Origin: Cellulomonas sp. Y8
GTDB taxonomy: Bacteria > Actinomycetota > Actinomycetes > Actinomycetales > Cellulomonadaceae
Reading direction: 5' to 3'
Length of the DNA stretch: 64,000 nt
Assembly: GCF_008033115.1 (NCBI RefSeq)
Contig: NZ_CP041203.1
Location: forward strand, 2,852,001-2,916,000
The position numbers were made by a program, and so were the translations under genes. Below the pieces are notes generated by a model. It was given only the letters and a program-made list of their open reading frames with translations, was not told the origin of the DNA and made no database searches. Shown piece after piece: positions 63,687 to 64,000 of the stretch; positions within the stretch are counted from its first letter, which is position 1, and each line of letters opens with the position of its first letter.

Positions 63687-64000
63687 ATGCGCATGCGTCA
63701 ACTCCGTCGCGGCCTCGTGGGCGTGGTAGCCCCGCTCGCGGTCGCCGCACTGCTCGTCTCGGGCGGTCCCGCCGCACTGGGGGCCGACGACACCACCGAC
63801 CGCTGGGGCGGTGACAAGGGCGGCGGCCACCACGACACCGCCACCATCACCTCCGAGCCGTGGGGCGCCACCGAGGACGGCACAGCCGTCGAGCGGTACA
63901 CGCTCAGCAACCGCGGCATGACCGTCCGGATCCTCACCTACGGCGGCATCATCCAGTCGCTCGAGGTCCCGAACGGGCGCAAGGACCCGGTCAACGTCGT
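63687..64000 (+). CDS. Secreted aldose 1-epimerase, N-terminal part (3' end outside window)
   Basis: ATG 63687 follows GGGGGAG. A signal peptide covers about residues 1-32 (hydrophobic VVAPLAVAALLVSGG, then AALGA). The mature part starts as galactose mutarotases do: GTAVERYTLSNRGMTVRILTYGGIIQSLEVPNGRKDPVNVV. The enzyme interconverts alpha- and beta-aldoses; secreted forms act on sugars freed outside the cell. Only 104 residues are in the window, and the catalytic His and Glu lie further on. Confidence 0.87.
   Translation, partial: MRMRQLRRGLVGVVAPLAVAALLVSGGPAALGADDTTDRWGGDKGGGHHDTATITSEPWGATEDGTAVERYTLSNRGMTVRILTYGGIIQSLEVPNGRKDPVNV

Overview
The window is one stretch of a very GC-rich actinobacterial chromosome. 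Strong G/C third-position bias, many GTG starts, sortase-type surface proteins, LacI and ROK regulators and many glycoside hydrolases suggest a soil- or plant-polymer-degrading member of the Micrococcales (Cellulomonas or a relative). The genus is an inference. No rRNA, CRISPR array, transposase, integrase or replication origin was seen.

Layout. 1-8280: a tightly overlapping mannoside-degradation operon (GH38 alpha-mannosidase, GH5-like hydrolase, GH92 alpha-mannosidase), a broken surface-protein remnant and a LacI regulator. 8342-20557: an Ig-repeat surface protein, a peptide operon (MFS transporter, M24 and M20 peptidases), a ThrE-type exporter, a surface metallophosphoesterase, a small ferredoxin-like protein and ribokinase. 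20897-27919: tRNA-Arg(CCT), an SNF2 helicase, then a beta-glucoside PTS operon (antiterminator, EIIBCA, 6-phospho-beta-glucosidase) with a recognisable RAT antiterminator site right after its promoter. 28040-30981: a membrane serine hydrolase and two small conserved proteins. 31137-41444: an arabinoside/galactoside locus (GH51, frameshifted GH2 lacZ, LacI regulator, sugar ABC importer, mannonate dehydratase) linked by five shared GTTCAACG-type operators. 41589-45169: a lower-GC pair of overlapping P-loop NTPases, a NACHT-type protein with pentapeptide-like repeats and a second ATPase. This is the best candidate for an undescribed defence system. 45513-52531: an ltrA gene with three frameshifts, a WXG100-like three-gene cluster, a lipoprotein and an AbiE-like HTH/nucleotidyltransferase pair. 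52635-58995: a multiple-monosaccharide ABC importer (mmsAB-chvE), an extra sugar ABC ATPase and a ROK regulator. A 16-bp operator-like repeat overlaps the importer promoter. 59201-63337: a second lower-GC island with a cytosine-5 methyltransferase, a DUF3883-type nuclease candidate, a ParB-like protein and a further nuclease-like protein, consistent with an unusual restriction-modification system. 63687-64000: the start of a secreted aldose 1-epimerase.

The genes mostly take up and break down plant or fungal glycans (mannosides, beta-glucosides, arabinosides, galactosides, hexuronates). Each pathway has its own regulator and operator set. Two immigrant islands of probable genome-defence genes interrupt this metabolic background. 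Many gene ends carry long, locus-specific hairpins instead of U-tailed terminators. Several reading frames differ by single bases (lacZ, ltrA, the surface remnant). These may be real decay or consensus-sequence errors, and the sequence alone cannot decide.
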